Below, piece after piece: positions 28,284 to 36,369 of a stretch of 64,000 nucleotides of DNA. Origin of the DNA: Streptomyces natalensis ATCC 27448 (GTDB taxonomy: Bacteria; Actinomycetota; Actinomycetes; Streptomycetales; Streptomycetaceae); assembly GCF_000935125.1 (NCBI RefSeq), contig NZ_JRKI01000008.1, forward strand, positions 1 to 64,000, given 5' to 3'. Numbering within the stretch: the stretch's first letter is position 1; each line of letters opens with the position of its first letter. The notes below the pieces were generated by a model. The model was not told the DNA's origin. It saw only the letters and a program-made list of their open reading frames with translations, and did not search any database. The translations under genes and the position numbers were made by a program.

Positions 28284-29217
28284 GTCCGTACCGCTCCTCT
28301 GCCTTCCAGAAGTACACGAAGCCCGCGACGCCGGCCACCAGCGCCCACCCGGCTGCGAACGCCCAGACGTGCGGCGGCAGTTGCTTGTGGGTGAAGCTGT
28401 CGATCAGCGCGAAGCGCATCAGGTCGATGTAGACCGCGGCCGGGTTGCCGTTGAGCAGGACCACCACGATCTGCGGGAGGTGCTTGCCCACCAGGATCCG
28501 GCTGATGCTGAACATCACGCCGGAGGCGTACATCCAGGTGCGCATGATGAACGGCATCAGCTGCGCCAGGTCCGGGGTGCGGGAGCCGAGGCGCGCCATG
28601 ACCAACGACATGCCCATGTTGAAGAGGAACTGCAACGCCAGTGCCGGGAAGGCCAGCAGCCACGACCAGGTCGGCGTCTGCCCGAAGCACAGCAGGATGA
28701 CCACCAGCGCGCCCATGGAGTACAGCAGTTGCTGGAGCTGCGCCAGGCAGATCGAGATGGGCAGGCAGGCGCGCGGGAAGTGCAGCGCGCGCACCAGGCC
28801 GAGGTTGCCGGAGATCGCCCGGGTGCCGGTCAGGACCGAGTTCTGGGTGAAGGTGAAGATGAAGACACCGGTCACCAGGAACGGGATGTAGTCGGGGATG
28901 CTCTTCTTCGTGTCGAGCAGCACACCGAAGATCAAGTAGTAGACGGCCGCGTTGAGCAGCGGGGTCAGTACCTGCCAGATCTGGCCGAGTTTGGCGGTGG
29001 TGTACTGCGCGACAACCCGGGCCGTGGCGAACGACGTGATGAAGTGCCGACGCTGCCACAGCCGGCCGATGTACGCGGGCAGCGAGGGCCGGGCGCCGCT
29101 CACCTTGAGGCCATGGGTCTCGGCCAGGGCGCGCAGCGTGGGATCGGGCGCGAGGCGCCCGGCACTCACCGGGGCCGGGGCCGGGTCCGTGGTCGGGGGA
29201 GCGAGAGTCTGGGGCAT
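28276..29217 (-). CDS. ABC exporter permease, TagG/Wzm-like
   Basis: 313 aa, ABC2_membrane family. An N-terminal cytoplasmic region (1-65) is followed by about six membrane spans, starting FITSFATARVVAQYTTAKLGQIWQVLTPLLNAAVYYLIFG, with an amphipathic segment typical of Wzm/TagG. The short loop SIPDYIPFLVTGVFIFTF and the C-terminal FVYFWKAEERYGRG also fit. It is the first gene of a two-gene operon with the ATPase and divergent from a TetR regulator, and an operator-like palindrome lies 62-77 bp upstream of its start. Substrate is probably a teichoic-acid or polysaccharide intermediate, judged from the neighbouring TagF-like genes. Confidence 0.92.
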   Translation of the reverse strand: MPQTLAPPTTDPAPAPVSAGRLAPDPTLRALAETHGLKVSGARPSLPAYIGRLWQRRHFITSFATARVVAQYTTAKLGQIWQVLTPLLNAAVYYLIFGVLLDTKKSIPDYIPFLVTGVFIFTFTQNSVLTGTRAISGNLGLVRALHFPRACLPISICLAQLQQLLYSMGALVVILLCFGQTPTWSWLLAFPALALQFLFNMGMSLVMARLGSRTPDLAQLMPFIMRTWMYASGVMFSISRILVGKHLPQIVVVLLNGNPAAVYIDLMRFALIDSFTHKQLPPHVWAFAAGWALVAGVAGFVYFWKAEERYGRG

Positions 29218-29278
29218 GGGGGCCGCTTTCGTTGCGTCCAGGGCGGCGGAACGGGAGCCGGACGACGGAACGGGTCCG

Positions 29279-29294
29279 TATCGTCGCGACGCTG
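29279..29294. promoter_or_regulatory. Second operator-like site, exporter side
   Basis: TATCGTCGCGACGCTG matches the TetR-side palindrome TAGCGTCGTGACGCTA at 13 of 16 positions, with a perfect CGTCGCGACG core. On the minus strand it covers the spacer and edge of a possible -10 (GATACG). The two sites are 52 bp apart, about five helical turns. Confidence 0.6.
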
Positions 29295-29330
29295 CCGAGA
29301 CTAAAGGGAGCTCACGTCGAAACGCAACCG

Positions 29331-29350
29331 TAGCGTCGTGACGCTATGCT
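29331..29350 (+). promoter_or_regulatory. TetR operator palindrome over a -10 element
   Basis: TAGCGTC-GT-GACGCTA (29331-29346) is a 16-bp inverted repeat with perfect 7-bp arms. It overlaps TATGCT (29345-29350), a good -10, 6 nt ahead of the start codon. That predicts a transcript beginning at or beside the ATG (leaderless) and direct autorepression. Confidence 0.65.
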
Positions 29351-29356
29351 CAAGCC

Positions 29357-29992
29357 ATGGCAAAGAACGGGGCACGCGAGGGCGGTACGACGGGGTCGGG
29401 TGCGGCGCGCCGCACCCCGGCGGGAGCCGCCGTACTGCGGGAGGACAAGACGGCGGCGATCCGCGCCGCGGTCTTCGAGGAACTGGCGGCGGTCGGGTTC
29501 GCCCGAATGAGTATCGAGGGCATCGCGCGGCGCGCGGGCGTGGGCAAAACCGCGGTCTACCGGCGGTGGCGTTCCAAGCTGCATCTCGTGCTGGACGTGG
29601 TCTCGGCGGTGGCCGTCGCCGGACTGCCGTCGCCGGACACCGGGTCGCTGCGCGGCGACGTACGGCTGCTGCTGGAGGTCGCGGCCCGTGCGCTGCGGCA
29701 TCCGATGGCCTCGCAGATCATCCCGGACCTGCTGGCCGAGGCCGCCCGCAGCCCGGAGCTGGCCGAGGCGCTCAGGACAGCACTGCACGAAAGCCAGCAG
29801 AGCATGGCCGCCGCGATGGTGGAGCGGGCCGTCGAACGCGGGGAGATCCCGGCGGGCGTCGACGGCAAACTGGCGCTGGACCTGCTGACCGGGCCGCTGT
29901 ACTGGCGGCTGGTGGTGGTCCGCGACGATCTGCCCGCGGGTTATCTGGACGCACTGGCGCAGTCGGTCGCGGCGGCGCTCGGCGCGGAGTGA
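29357..29992 (+). CDS. TetR/AcrR family regulator
   Basis: 211 aa. The N-terminal helix-turn-helix (~33-80) reads IRAAVFEELAAVGFARMSIEGIARRAGVGKTAVYRRWRSK, and the C-terminal ligand domain is TetR_C-like (residues 90-205, with GVDGKLALDLLTGPLYWRLVV). No ribosome site is visible; the -10 lies so close that the mRNA is probably leaderless. It is divergent from the TagGH-like exporter operon, and related palindromes sit before both genes, so it most likely represses itself and the exporter. The ligand is unknown; an envelope intermediate or antibiotic is conceivable. Confidence 0.92.
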   Translation: MAKNGAREGGTTGSGAARRTPAGAAVLREDKTAAIRAAVFEELAAVGFARMSIEGIARRAGVGKTAVYRRWRSKLHLVLDVVSAVAVAGLPSPDTGSLRGDVRLLLEVAARALRHPMASQIIPDLLAEAARSPELAEALRTALHESQQSMAAAMVERAVERGEIPAGVDGKLALDLLTGPLYWRLVVVRDDLPAGYLDALAQSVAAALGAE

Positions 29993-30010
29993 GGGACCGG
30001 CACCCACGGA

Positions 30011-30055
30011 TACGGGCCCGCCCCCGGTCGCATTCCGACCGGGGGCGGGCCCGTA
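30011..30055. terminator. 20-bp bidirectional terminator
   Basis: Arms 30011-30030 and 30036-30055 pair perfectly over 20 bp around the loop CATTC, between the convergent TetR gene and the GT2-TagF-like gene. Confidence 0.88.
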
Positions 30056-30074
30056 AGGCGTTCAGCTGCCGCCG

Positions 30075-32429
30075 TCAGCCCGCCAGTTCGACACCGGAGG
30101 CATCGTCGGCGTCCGTGCCCGGCACCCGGTCGTCCCCGGCCTTGCGCGGTGCGGGCAGCTTGACCAGGCCCGCCGCGGCGGCCGCGGCACGCGGGCGGGG
30201 GGCCACGGTCCGCTCCTCCAGCGGCTGCGGCGCGGGCGCGGCCTCCTGACCGAGGAAGACCTGGCGCACCACGCGCTCGGCGGCGTGCCCGTCGTCCCAC
30301 TGGCAGAAGCGGGCACGGAACGCGGCGCGCAGCCCGGTGGCCTTCTCGTCGTCCCAGCGCCCGCTGCGGAACGCCTCGATCAGCTCGTCCTCGGTGGTGG
30401 CGATCACGCCCGGGGTGTCGCCCGGCTTGCCCGAGAGCAGGTCGAAGGTGACGCCGCGGGAGCGGACGTAGGTGTCCCAGTCGTCGGCGTAGTTGATGAT
30501 CGGCCGGTCGAGGTTGGCGAAGTCGAACATGATCGACGAGTAGTCCGTGACCAGTGCGTCGGCGGCCAGGCACAGCTCCTCGACGACCGGGTGCCCGGAG
30601 ACGTCGATCAGCGCGCCGCGCTCCTGGAGCTTCTGGAGGCCCGGGTCCTGGTCGTAGAAGTAGTGGGTGCGCACCAGCAGCACGACGTTCTCGCCCAGCT
30701 CGCGGGAGATCTTCTCCAGGTCGAGGCGGGGGACGTAGCCGACCTGGTAGTCGCGCATGGTCGGCGCGTAGAGGACGGCGGTCTTGTCGGGGGCGATGCC
30801 CAGCCGCTCGCGGATCTCCAGTACGTCGTCGGCGGTGGCCCGGTAGTAGATGTCGTTACGGGGGTAACCGGCGTCCAGCGAGGTGAAGTTGCAGGGGTAG
30901 ACGCGCTCCCACTGCTCGGTGGTGTGCTGGTTGGAGGAGAGCGAGAAGTCCCAGCGGTCGGCGCGGGCGAGCAGCTTGCGGAAGCTCATGCCCTTGGCGG
31001 CGGCGGGGTAGCGCTTCTGGTCGGTGCCCATCGACTTCAGCGGAGTGCCGTGGTGGGTCTGGACGTGGATCTGACCCTCCCGCTTGACCACGCCGTCGGC
31101 GAAGTTGACGTTGTTGACCAGGTACTTGGCGCGCGCCACGACCTCCCAGTAGCGCGGCGAGTTCAGCACCACATGGTCGATACCGGCCGGGACCTGGTCG
31201 GCCATGTTCTCCTTGACCACCCATACGCCGTGCACCTGCGGCGCCAGCTCCTTGGCCTTCTCGTAGATCGCGAGGGGGTTGCAGGCGGGCGTGCGGTTCC
31301 AGTACGCGGAGTAGACCGCGAGGTTCTCGTCCAGCGGCTGCCGCAGCAGCGCCTGGTAACGCAGGTCCATGGCCTTCTTCTTGGCCTGCTTGACCCGCTT
31401 GCCCGCGTGCTTGCGGACCGTGCGCTGCACCTTGCCGGCGACCTTGAGGCCGGCCAGCGCCGGGTAGGCGTCCTTGGCGAGCAGCGCGTACTTGCCGCCG
31501 GTGACGCCCGCGGGACGCACGAAACCGGACGGTACGCGCATGCGGTAGTCGCGGGCGGCGCGGTGGAAGAACTCCGCGGTGGCGTTCTGCGGCAGCCGGC
31601 CCGGCTTGTCCAGGATGGTCAGATAGTGGTCGATCATCTTGCGGAACATCTGCGGGCGCCAGCGCGAGAGCTCCGGGTGCGCGTCGAGATAGGCGAAGAC
31701 CCGGCCGTACTGGTCGAAGACATCGAAGTGCTTACGGCTGGTGGTGCGCAGGATGTTGCCGCCCTGACGGCGCTGGCGGTAGTGCAGGCAGACCCGGTCG
31801 AGAACGGCGATCCGCTGCGCGGTGATCAGCGTGCAGAACGTCCAGGGCGCGTCCTCGTAATAGCCCACCGGGAATTCGAAGCCGTGTTCCTCGATGAAGT
31901 CGCGGCGGTACGCCTTGTTCCAGACGATCTGGAGGAGATCAAGGATTTGCGGGCGCTCGGCGAGGGAGAACGCGGGGGCGCCGGATTCGTCGAGGAGTTC
32001 GGCGAGCGCATTGCGCCGGGCCGAGCCGTCCCAGTAGGTCCGCGCGTAATCGAAGATCAGGATCTCGGGGTCCTCGGTGGCGGCCAGCCGCTCGGCCAGC
32101 GCGCTGAGCGCGCCCGGCACGAGGGTGTCGTCGCTGTCCAGGAAGAGCACGTAGTCGCCGGTGACCTTCTCCAGACCGGCGTTACGGGCCAGGCCCAGAC
32201 CGACGTTCTCCGGCAGGTGCAGGACCTGTACGCGGTCGTCGTCGGCGGCGTACTCGTCCAGGATCGCGCCACTGGCATCGGGGGAGCAGTCATCGACCGC
32301 GATCACTTCGAAGTCCGTGAAATCCTGCGCCAGCACCGAGTCCAGGCATTCGCGCAGAAACCCCTGGACTCTGAAGCAGGGGACGATGACGCTGAAGCGG
32401 GGTGCGGCGTCGCGGACCATCTCCGACAT
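30075..32429 (-). CDS. Bifunctional GT2 glycosyltransferase / TagF-like polymerase
   Basis: 784 aa. The N-terminal GT2 domain (~10-235) has FSVIVPCFRVQGFLRECL, IAVDDCSPDASG and the metal-binding DSDD in YVLFLDSDDTLVPG. A basic helical linker (~330-360) follows. The C-terminal CDP-glycerol:glycerophosphate glycerophosphotransferase-like domain (~380-745) has HVQTHHGTPLKSMG (catalytic His region, ~455), VLLVRTHYFYD and VTDYSSIMFDFANLDRP (~625). TagF enzymes polymerise polyol phosphates on wall teichoic-acid lipid carriers, and GT2-TagF fusions occur in teichoic-acid and capsule loci. It stands alone, with a T-rich hairpin in its leader. The true donor is unknown. Confidence 0.9.
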   Translation of the reverse strand: MSEMVRDAAPRFSVIVPCFRVQGFLRECLDSVLAQDFTDFEVIAVDDCSPDASGAILDEYAADDDRVQVLHLPENVGLGLARNAGLEKVTGDYVLFLDSDDTLVPGALSALAERLAATEDPEILIFDYARTYWDGSARRNALAELLDESGAPAFSLAERPQILDLLQIVWNKAYRRDFIEEHGFEFPVGYYEDAPWTFCTLITAQRIAVLDRVCLHYRQRRQGGNILRTTSRKHFDVFDQYGRVFAYLDAHPELSRWRPQMFRKMIDHYLTILDKPGRLPQNATAEFFHRAARDYRMRVPSGFVRPAGVTGGKYALLAKDAYPALAGLKVAGKVQRTVRKHAGKRVKQAKKKAMDLRYQALLRQPLDENLAVYSAYWNRTPACNPLAIYEKAKELAPQVHGVWVVKENMADQVPAGIDHVVLNSPRYWEVVARAKYLVNNVNFADGVVKREGQIHVQTHHGTPLKSMGTDQKRYPAAAKGMSFRKLLARADRWDFSLSSNQHTTEQWERVYPCNFTSLDAGYPRNDIYYRATADDVLEIRERLGIAPDKTAVLYAPTMRDYQVGYVPRLDLEKISRELGENVVLLVRTHYFYDQDPGLQKLQERGALIDVSGHPVVEELCLAADALVTDYSSIMFDFANLDRPIINYADDWDTYVRSRGVTFDLLSGKPGDTPGVIATTEDELIEAFRSGRWDDEKATGLRAAFRARFCQWDDGHAAERVVRQVFLGQEAAPAPQPLEERTVAPRPRAAAAAAGLVKLPAPRKAGDDRVPGTDADDASGVELAG

Positions 32430-32467
32430 GCGGTACTACTCCTCGTGACGATCTGTGCACAGAACGC

Positions 32468-32485
32468 AAAAAAGCCCGAAAGGGC
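32468..32485 (-). terminator. Short T6 hairpin in the leader of the GT2-TagF gene
   Basis: Read on the minus strand, GCCC-TTTC-GGGC is followed by six T residues (32473-32468), 39 nt before the start codon at 32429. A T6 run is rare in this genome. The stem is only 4 bp, so it could be an attenuator or pause signal or a stop for upstream antisense transcription. Confidence 0.4.
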
Positions 32486-32670
32486 GGCTCCCATTGTCCG
32501 TCATCCGACTCGCGTTCACCCAAAAAGGTTGGTCTTCGTAACCTGAAAGTTCTGTGGAGCGCGTCACGGCCGGGTAAAAGCGGAGACTTTTCGGACGGGC
32601 GGGACCCGGGAGGCAACCAAATACTGGATTTGGCCCTCTACCTTCAAATGGGCCGCAGAGGAGATTCCGA

Positions 32671-34899
32671 TTGGCCGAGCGTCGCACCTCACTCGTGACC
32701 CGCCGCCGGCTGCTCCGTGCGACCGGCGGTGGCGCGCTGGCGGCCCTGGCCGGCGCCGGGTTCTGGGCACGGCTCGCCCCCGGGGAGCCGTTCACCCGTA
32801 CGGAAGAGCTCGCCGGGTCCGGGCCGCCCCTGGCGGACGCCCGGAACCAGTCGTTTCTGCACGTCGTGGCGCATGCGGACGATGCCCTCTACTTCATGAA
32901 CCCGAACCTGGAACAGGGCATCCGCAGCGGCGCCCGCTCGGTGACCGTCTGCCTGACCGGCGGCGAGTCCGACGGGCGCAACGCCGCCCCGGGCACCCCC
33001 GACCCCGTCCCGCGCAACCGGGCCGACTTCGCCCGCGCCCGCACCAACGGCCTGCGCGCCGCGCACGCCCTGATGGCCACCGGGGACGCGCGCAGCCCCT
33101 GGGACCTGGAGGCGCTGTCCCTCCTGCCCGGCTTCCAGGCGGAGCTGCACACGCTGCGCGCGGCCCCGCACAACCAGCTGGTCTTCCTGGAACTGGTCGA
33201 GGCCCGTACGGTCTCGGCGCCCCGCGCCACCAGCCTGCGCGGCCTGTGGCTCGGCGTCGCGGACACCCTCCCCACCCTGCGCCCCGCCCGCACCCCCGTA
33301 CCGGCCGTCCACCGCTACACCCGCGACCAGCTCATCGCCACCCTGGTGGCGCTCCTCGAACGGGTGCGGCCCACCGTGGTGCGCACCCTGGACCCCGATG
33401 CCGCGCACTGCTCCCCGGACCGGCAGTCCGCCGCGGACCCCCGGCTCGCCGGAGCGCGCTACTACGACCACCAGGACCACACCGCCTCCGCCTACTTCGC
33501 CCTGGCGGCGCTGGCCGCCTACAGGGGGAGCGAGCGCGGCCGCCCGCCGGTCCTGGAGAGCTACCTGGGTTACGAACTCGGTGTACTGCCCAACAACCTC
33601 GACAACCGCACGGCCCGCCGCAAGGGCCGGGTGCTGGCCGTCTACGGCTGGGCCGACGGCCGCCGCTGCGGCGATCCGGCGGGCTGCGGCGACCGCAAGG
33701 TGGGCGGCAGGGCCTACAGCGGCGGCTCCCGGAACTGGACCCGCAGCACCCGGCTGCGCGCGCCCGGCTCCAACGCCTGGATCCGGCCGACGGCCGACGG
33801 CCGGCTCGCCGCCTTCGCGGTCCTGGGCGGCCGCGCCTACTGCTGGACCGAGACCCGCCCGGGCGGCGGCCGCTTCACCGGCCCCCAGCCGCTCGGCGGC
33901 GACCTGCGCGACCTGCTGGACAGCCAGATCCATGCTGTACGGCTCCCCCGCGGCGGCCTCCGGCTGTTCGCCGTCCGCACGGTCCTGCCGGACGCTGGCC
34001 GGGCCCACCGCCGCGAGCTGATGACGGCCGTCCAGACCGGCACCGCCCCCACCGGCGAGCCCCTCTTCGCCCGGTGGCAGCCGCTGGGCTCCCCGGACCA
34101 CGACCCCGTCCGCTCGCTGGAGACCGGCTTCCCGGCGGCGGTGGCCACCCCGGACGGCGCGGTCCATGTCTTCGTACGGACCTGGGACGGGGGCCTCGCC
34201 CACCGCAGCGCCCCGCACGGGGGGCGGTGGACGGCGTGGCGGCGGCTGGAGGGCCAGGCGGGGCGGCTGAAGTCGGCGCCGGACCTGGTCGACGGCATCG
34301 ATGCCTGTGTGGACTCCGAGGGCCGGATCCATGTGGTCGCGCCGAGCGGCCGGACCGTACACCACTGGGTGTCCCGCGAGCCCGGACGGCCGCCGCGCCC
34401 GGCCGCGGCCACCGGGCTGCCGGAGGCGGCCGGGCCGGTGAGCCTGGTGCCCCTGGAGGACGGCGCGGTGCGCGCGCTCTTCCGCCGGGCGGGCACCGCC
34501 CAGGTGCTGATCGCCGAGCGGCAGGGGCGGATCGGCAGCTGGCGGGTGGCGGCGCAGTGCGCGCCGGTGGGCGGCTACGGACGGGTGGCCGCGGCGCCGG
34601 CCGGTTCCGGCGACGGGATGGTGCTGGCGGTACGGGACGATGCGGGGCACGTCCGGGTGGCCGGCGTGCAGGGCGCCCCGGGGCCCTGGTGGACGGGACG
34701 GGTGCCGCATTCGGCGGCGGCCGGGGCCGCGCCGGACGCGGCGGGCCGGGCGGTGGTGGTGGCGCTGGGCAACGACGGCCGGCTGTATACGGTCCGGCAG
34801 CGGGCGGCGGGTGCGGACGCGCCGTTCGGGGCCTGGCGGCCGGCGGGGCCACCGCCGCCGGCTCAGGCCGGTTCGCGGGGGCGGGACCGTGCGCTCTGA
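32671..34899 (+). CDS. Secreted PIG-L family deacetylase with propeller-like C-terminus
   Basis: 742 aa from a TTG with GAGGAGA 6 nt upstream. The N-terminus (RRRLLRATGGGALAALAGAGFW) is a Tat-like signal, though the twin-Arg motif is not canonical, so the enzyme likely acts outside. The PIG-L/LmbE domain (~60-330) has the zinc motif HADD in HVVAHADDALYF and a distal HxxH-type DHQDH. The C-terminal ~400 residues are repeats with WTRSTRLRAPGSNAWIRP, TRPGGGRFTGPQPLGG, FVRTWDGGLAHR and VAPSGRTVHHW, as in PLL-like beta propellers. PIG-L enzymes de-N-acetylate GlcNAc-type sugars. Its 3' end overlaps the convergent gtrA-like gene by 37 bp. Confidence 0.85.
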   Translation: MAERRTSLVTRRRLLRATGGGALAALAGAGFWARLAPGEPFTRTEELAGSGPPLADARNQSFLHVVAHADDALYFMNPNLEQGIRSGARSVTVCLTGGESDGRNAAPGTPDPVPRNRADFARARTNGLRAAHALMATGDARSPWDLEALSLLPGFQAELHTLRAAPHNQLVFLELVEARTVSAPRATSLRGLWLGVADTLPTLRPARTPVPAVHRYTRDQLIATLVALLERVRPTVVRTLDPDAAHCSPDRQSAADPRLAGARYYDHQDHTASAYFALAALAAYRGSERGRPPVLESYLGYELGVLPNNLDNRTARRKGRVLAVYGWADGRRCGDPAGCGDRKVGGRAYSGGSRNWTRSTRLRAPGSNAWIRPTADGRLAAFAVLGGRAYCWTETRPGGGRFTGPQPLGGDLRDLLDSQIHAVRLPRGGLRLFAVRTVLPDAGRAHRRELMTAVQTGTAPTGEPLFARWQPLGSPDHDPVRSLETGFPAAVATPDGAVHVFVRTWDGGLAHRSAPHGGRWTAWRRLEGQAGRLKSAPDLVDGIDACVDSEGRIHVVAPSGRTVHHWVSREPGRPPRPAAATGLPEAAGPVSLVPLEDGAVRALFRRAGTAQVLIAERQGRIGSWRVAAQCAPVGGYGRVAAAPAGSGDGMVLAVRDDAGHVRVAGVQGAPGPWWTGRVPHSAAAGAAPDAAGRAVVVALGNDGRLYTVRQRAAGADAPFGAWRPAGPPPPAQAGSRGRDRAL

Positions 34900-35309
34900 C
34901 GGGCGCGGCGGCCCGGGAGCAGAATCCGCCGGGAAACCAGGAAGGTGAACGGGATCCCCACCACGGCGGCCGCCAGCGGCGCCACCTTGCTGTTGACCCC
35001 GCACCAGCTCACCAGCACCACCAGCCCCACGCTCTGGACCACATAGGCGGTGACCTGGGTCAGCGGGAAGAGCAGGAACTTCTTCCAGGTCGGCCGGGTG
35101 CGGTAGGTGACGTAGGTGTTCAGGAAGAACGAGCAGGTCATCGCGGTCAGGAAGCCGAGGGTGAAGGCCGCGAAGTACGGCAGGACGCGGTGCAGCGGCA
35201 GATAACAGGCGTAGAAGGTCGCGGTGTTGACCCCGCCGACGACGGTGAAGCGGAGGAGCTGGCCCCGGTCGGGGAGCGACGGCAGCAGGCGCCTGGCGCG
35301 TGGTGGCAT
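34863..35309 (-). CDS. GtrA/GtcA family membrane protein
   Basis: 148 aa with four predicted membrane spans: LRFTVVGGVNTATFYACYLPLH, FAAFTLGFLTAMTCSFFLNTYVTY, LFPLTQVTAYVVQSVGLVVLV and VAPLAAAVVGIPFTFLVSRRILL. FxxxGxxNTxxxY and the NF/NTYVTYR motif are typical of the family. GtrA/GtcA proteins assist transfer of polyprenyl-phosphate-linked sugars across the membrane in teichoic-acid and O-antigen glycosylation. Its ATG overlaps the stop of the GT2 gene (ATGA), so the two are translationally coupled. It is the last gene of the YfhO-GT2-GtrA operon. Confidence 0.92.
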   Translation of the reverse strand: MPPRARRLLPSLPDRGQLLRFTVVGGVNTATFYACYLPLHRVLPYFAAFTLGFLTAMTCSFFLNTYVTYRTRPTWKKFLLFPLTQVTAYVVQSVGLVVLVSWCGVNSKVAPLAAAVVGIPFTFLVSRRILLPGRRARQSARSRPREPA

Positions 35310-36337
35310 CAGCCGGCCCGGGAAGGGGCGGCGGGGATGGTGGCCTCCGTGGCCGGCCCGTTGGCCTCTTTGGCCGCTCCGCCGCCCTCCTTGGCCGTCC
35401 GGACGGCGTCCCTGACGGGCCGGACGGCTTCCTTGACCAGGAAGTGCGGCCGCCGCTTGGCCTCGTAGTAGATCCGCCCGATGTACTCGCCGATCAGCCC
35501 GAGCATCACCATCTGGAGTCCGCCCAGGCCCACGATGATGGCCACCAGCGTCACATAGCCCGGCGCCGTGATGCCTCCTACGGCGGCGGAGCCGATCACC
35601 CACAGGGTGTAGAGCGCGGCGAGCGAGGCCAGGCTCAGCCCGGCGTAGATGGCCGCGCGCAGCGGGCGGCAGTTGAACGAGATCATGCCGTCGATGCCGT
35701 AGTTGACCAGGGTGCGCAGCCGCCATTTGGTCTGCCCGGCCTCCCGGGCGGCGTTGCGGTAGTCGAAGGTGACGGTGTCGAAGCCGATCCACGAGAACAG
35801 GCCCTTGGAGAAGCGGTTGTACTCCGGCAGCGAGACCAGCGCGTCGACGGCGGTGCGCGACAGCAGCCGGAAGTCGCCCACACCGTCGGTGAGTTCGACG
35901 TCTACCCAGGTGTTGACGGCCCGGTAGTAGAGGCGGCTGAGCGCGGTCCGCAGCCGCCCGTCGCCGTCCCGGCTGCGGCGGGCGATGACCTGGTCGTGGC
36001 CGAGGTGGTAGAGGTCGAGCATCTTCTCGATCAGCTCGGGCGGATGCTGGAGGTCCGCGTCCATGATGATCACCGCGTCGCCGGTGGCCTCCCGGAGGCC
36101 GGCCAGTATGGCGGGCTCCTTGCCGAAGTTCCGGCTGAAGGAGAGATACCGGGTGGTGGCGGGGTGCCGCTGGGCGAGGCCGCGCAGCCGGGGCAGGGTG
36201 CCGTCGGCGCTGCCGTCGTCCACGTAGCACAGCTCGTAGTCGACGGCGAGCCCGTCGAGAACCGAGCGGACCCGGGCATCGAAGCGGCTTATGACGTCCT
36301 CTTCGTTGTAGCAGGGGACGACGAGGGAGAGCTTCAT
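35309..36337 (-). CDS. Polyprenyl-phosphate glycosyltransferase, CsbB/GtrB-like
   Basis: 342 aa from the ATG giving MKLSLVVPCYNEED. The DPM1/GtrB-type GT2 domain (1-230) has YVDDGSADGT, FSRNFGKEPAILAGL, the DxD motif in IIMDADLQHPPEL and KWRLRTLVNYGIDGMISF. Two C-terminal membrane spans (~232-252 and ~268-290) are present. This architecture matches B. subtilis CsbB, which loads a sugar onto undecaprenyl phosphate. A disordered Ala/Lys tail ends the protein. It follows YfhO by 32 bp and overlaps gtrA. The sugar is not determinable; GlcNAc or glucose are the usual choices. Confidence 0.92.
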   Translation of the reverse strand: MKLSLVVPCYNEEDVISRFDARVRSVLDGLAVDYELCYVDDGSADGTLPRLRGLAQRHPATTRYLSFSRNFGKEPAILAGLREATGDAVIIMDADLQHPPELIEKMLDLYHLGHDQVIARRSRDGDGRLRTALSRLYYRAVNTWVDVELTDGVGDFRLLSRTAVDALVSLPEYNRFSKGLFSWIGFDTVTFDYRNAAREAGQTKWRLRTLVNYGIDGMISFNCRPLRAAIYAGLSLASLAALYTLWVIGSAAVGGITAPGYVTLVAIIVGLGGLQMVMLGLIGEYIGRIYYEAKRRPHFLVKEAVRPVRDAVRTAKEGGGAAKEANGPATEATIPAAPSRAG

Positions 36338-36369
36338 GGTCGTGCCTTTTCGCCGGTGTCCGCCGAGGG

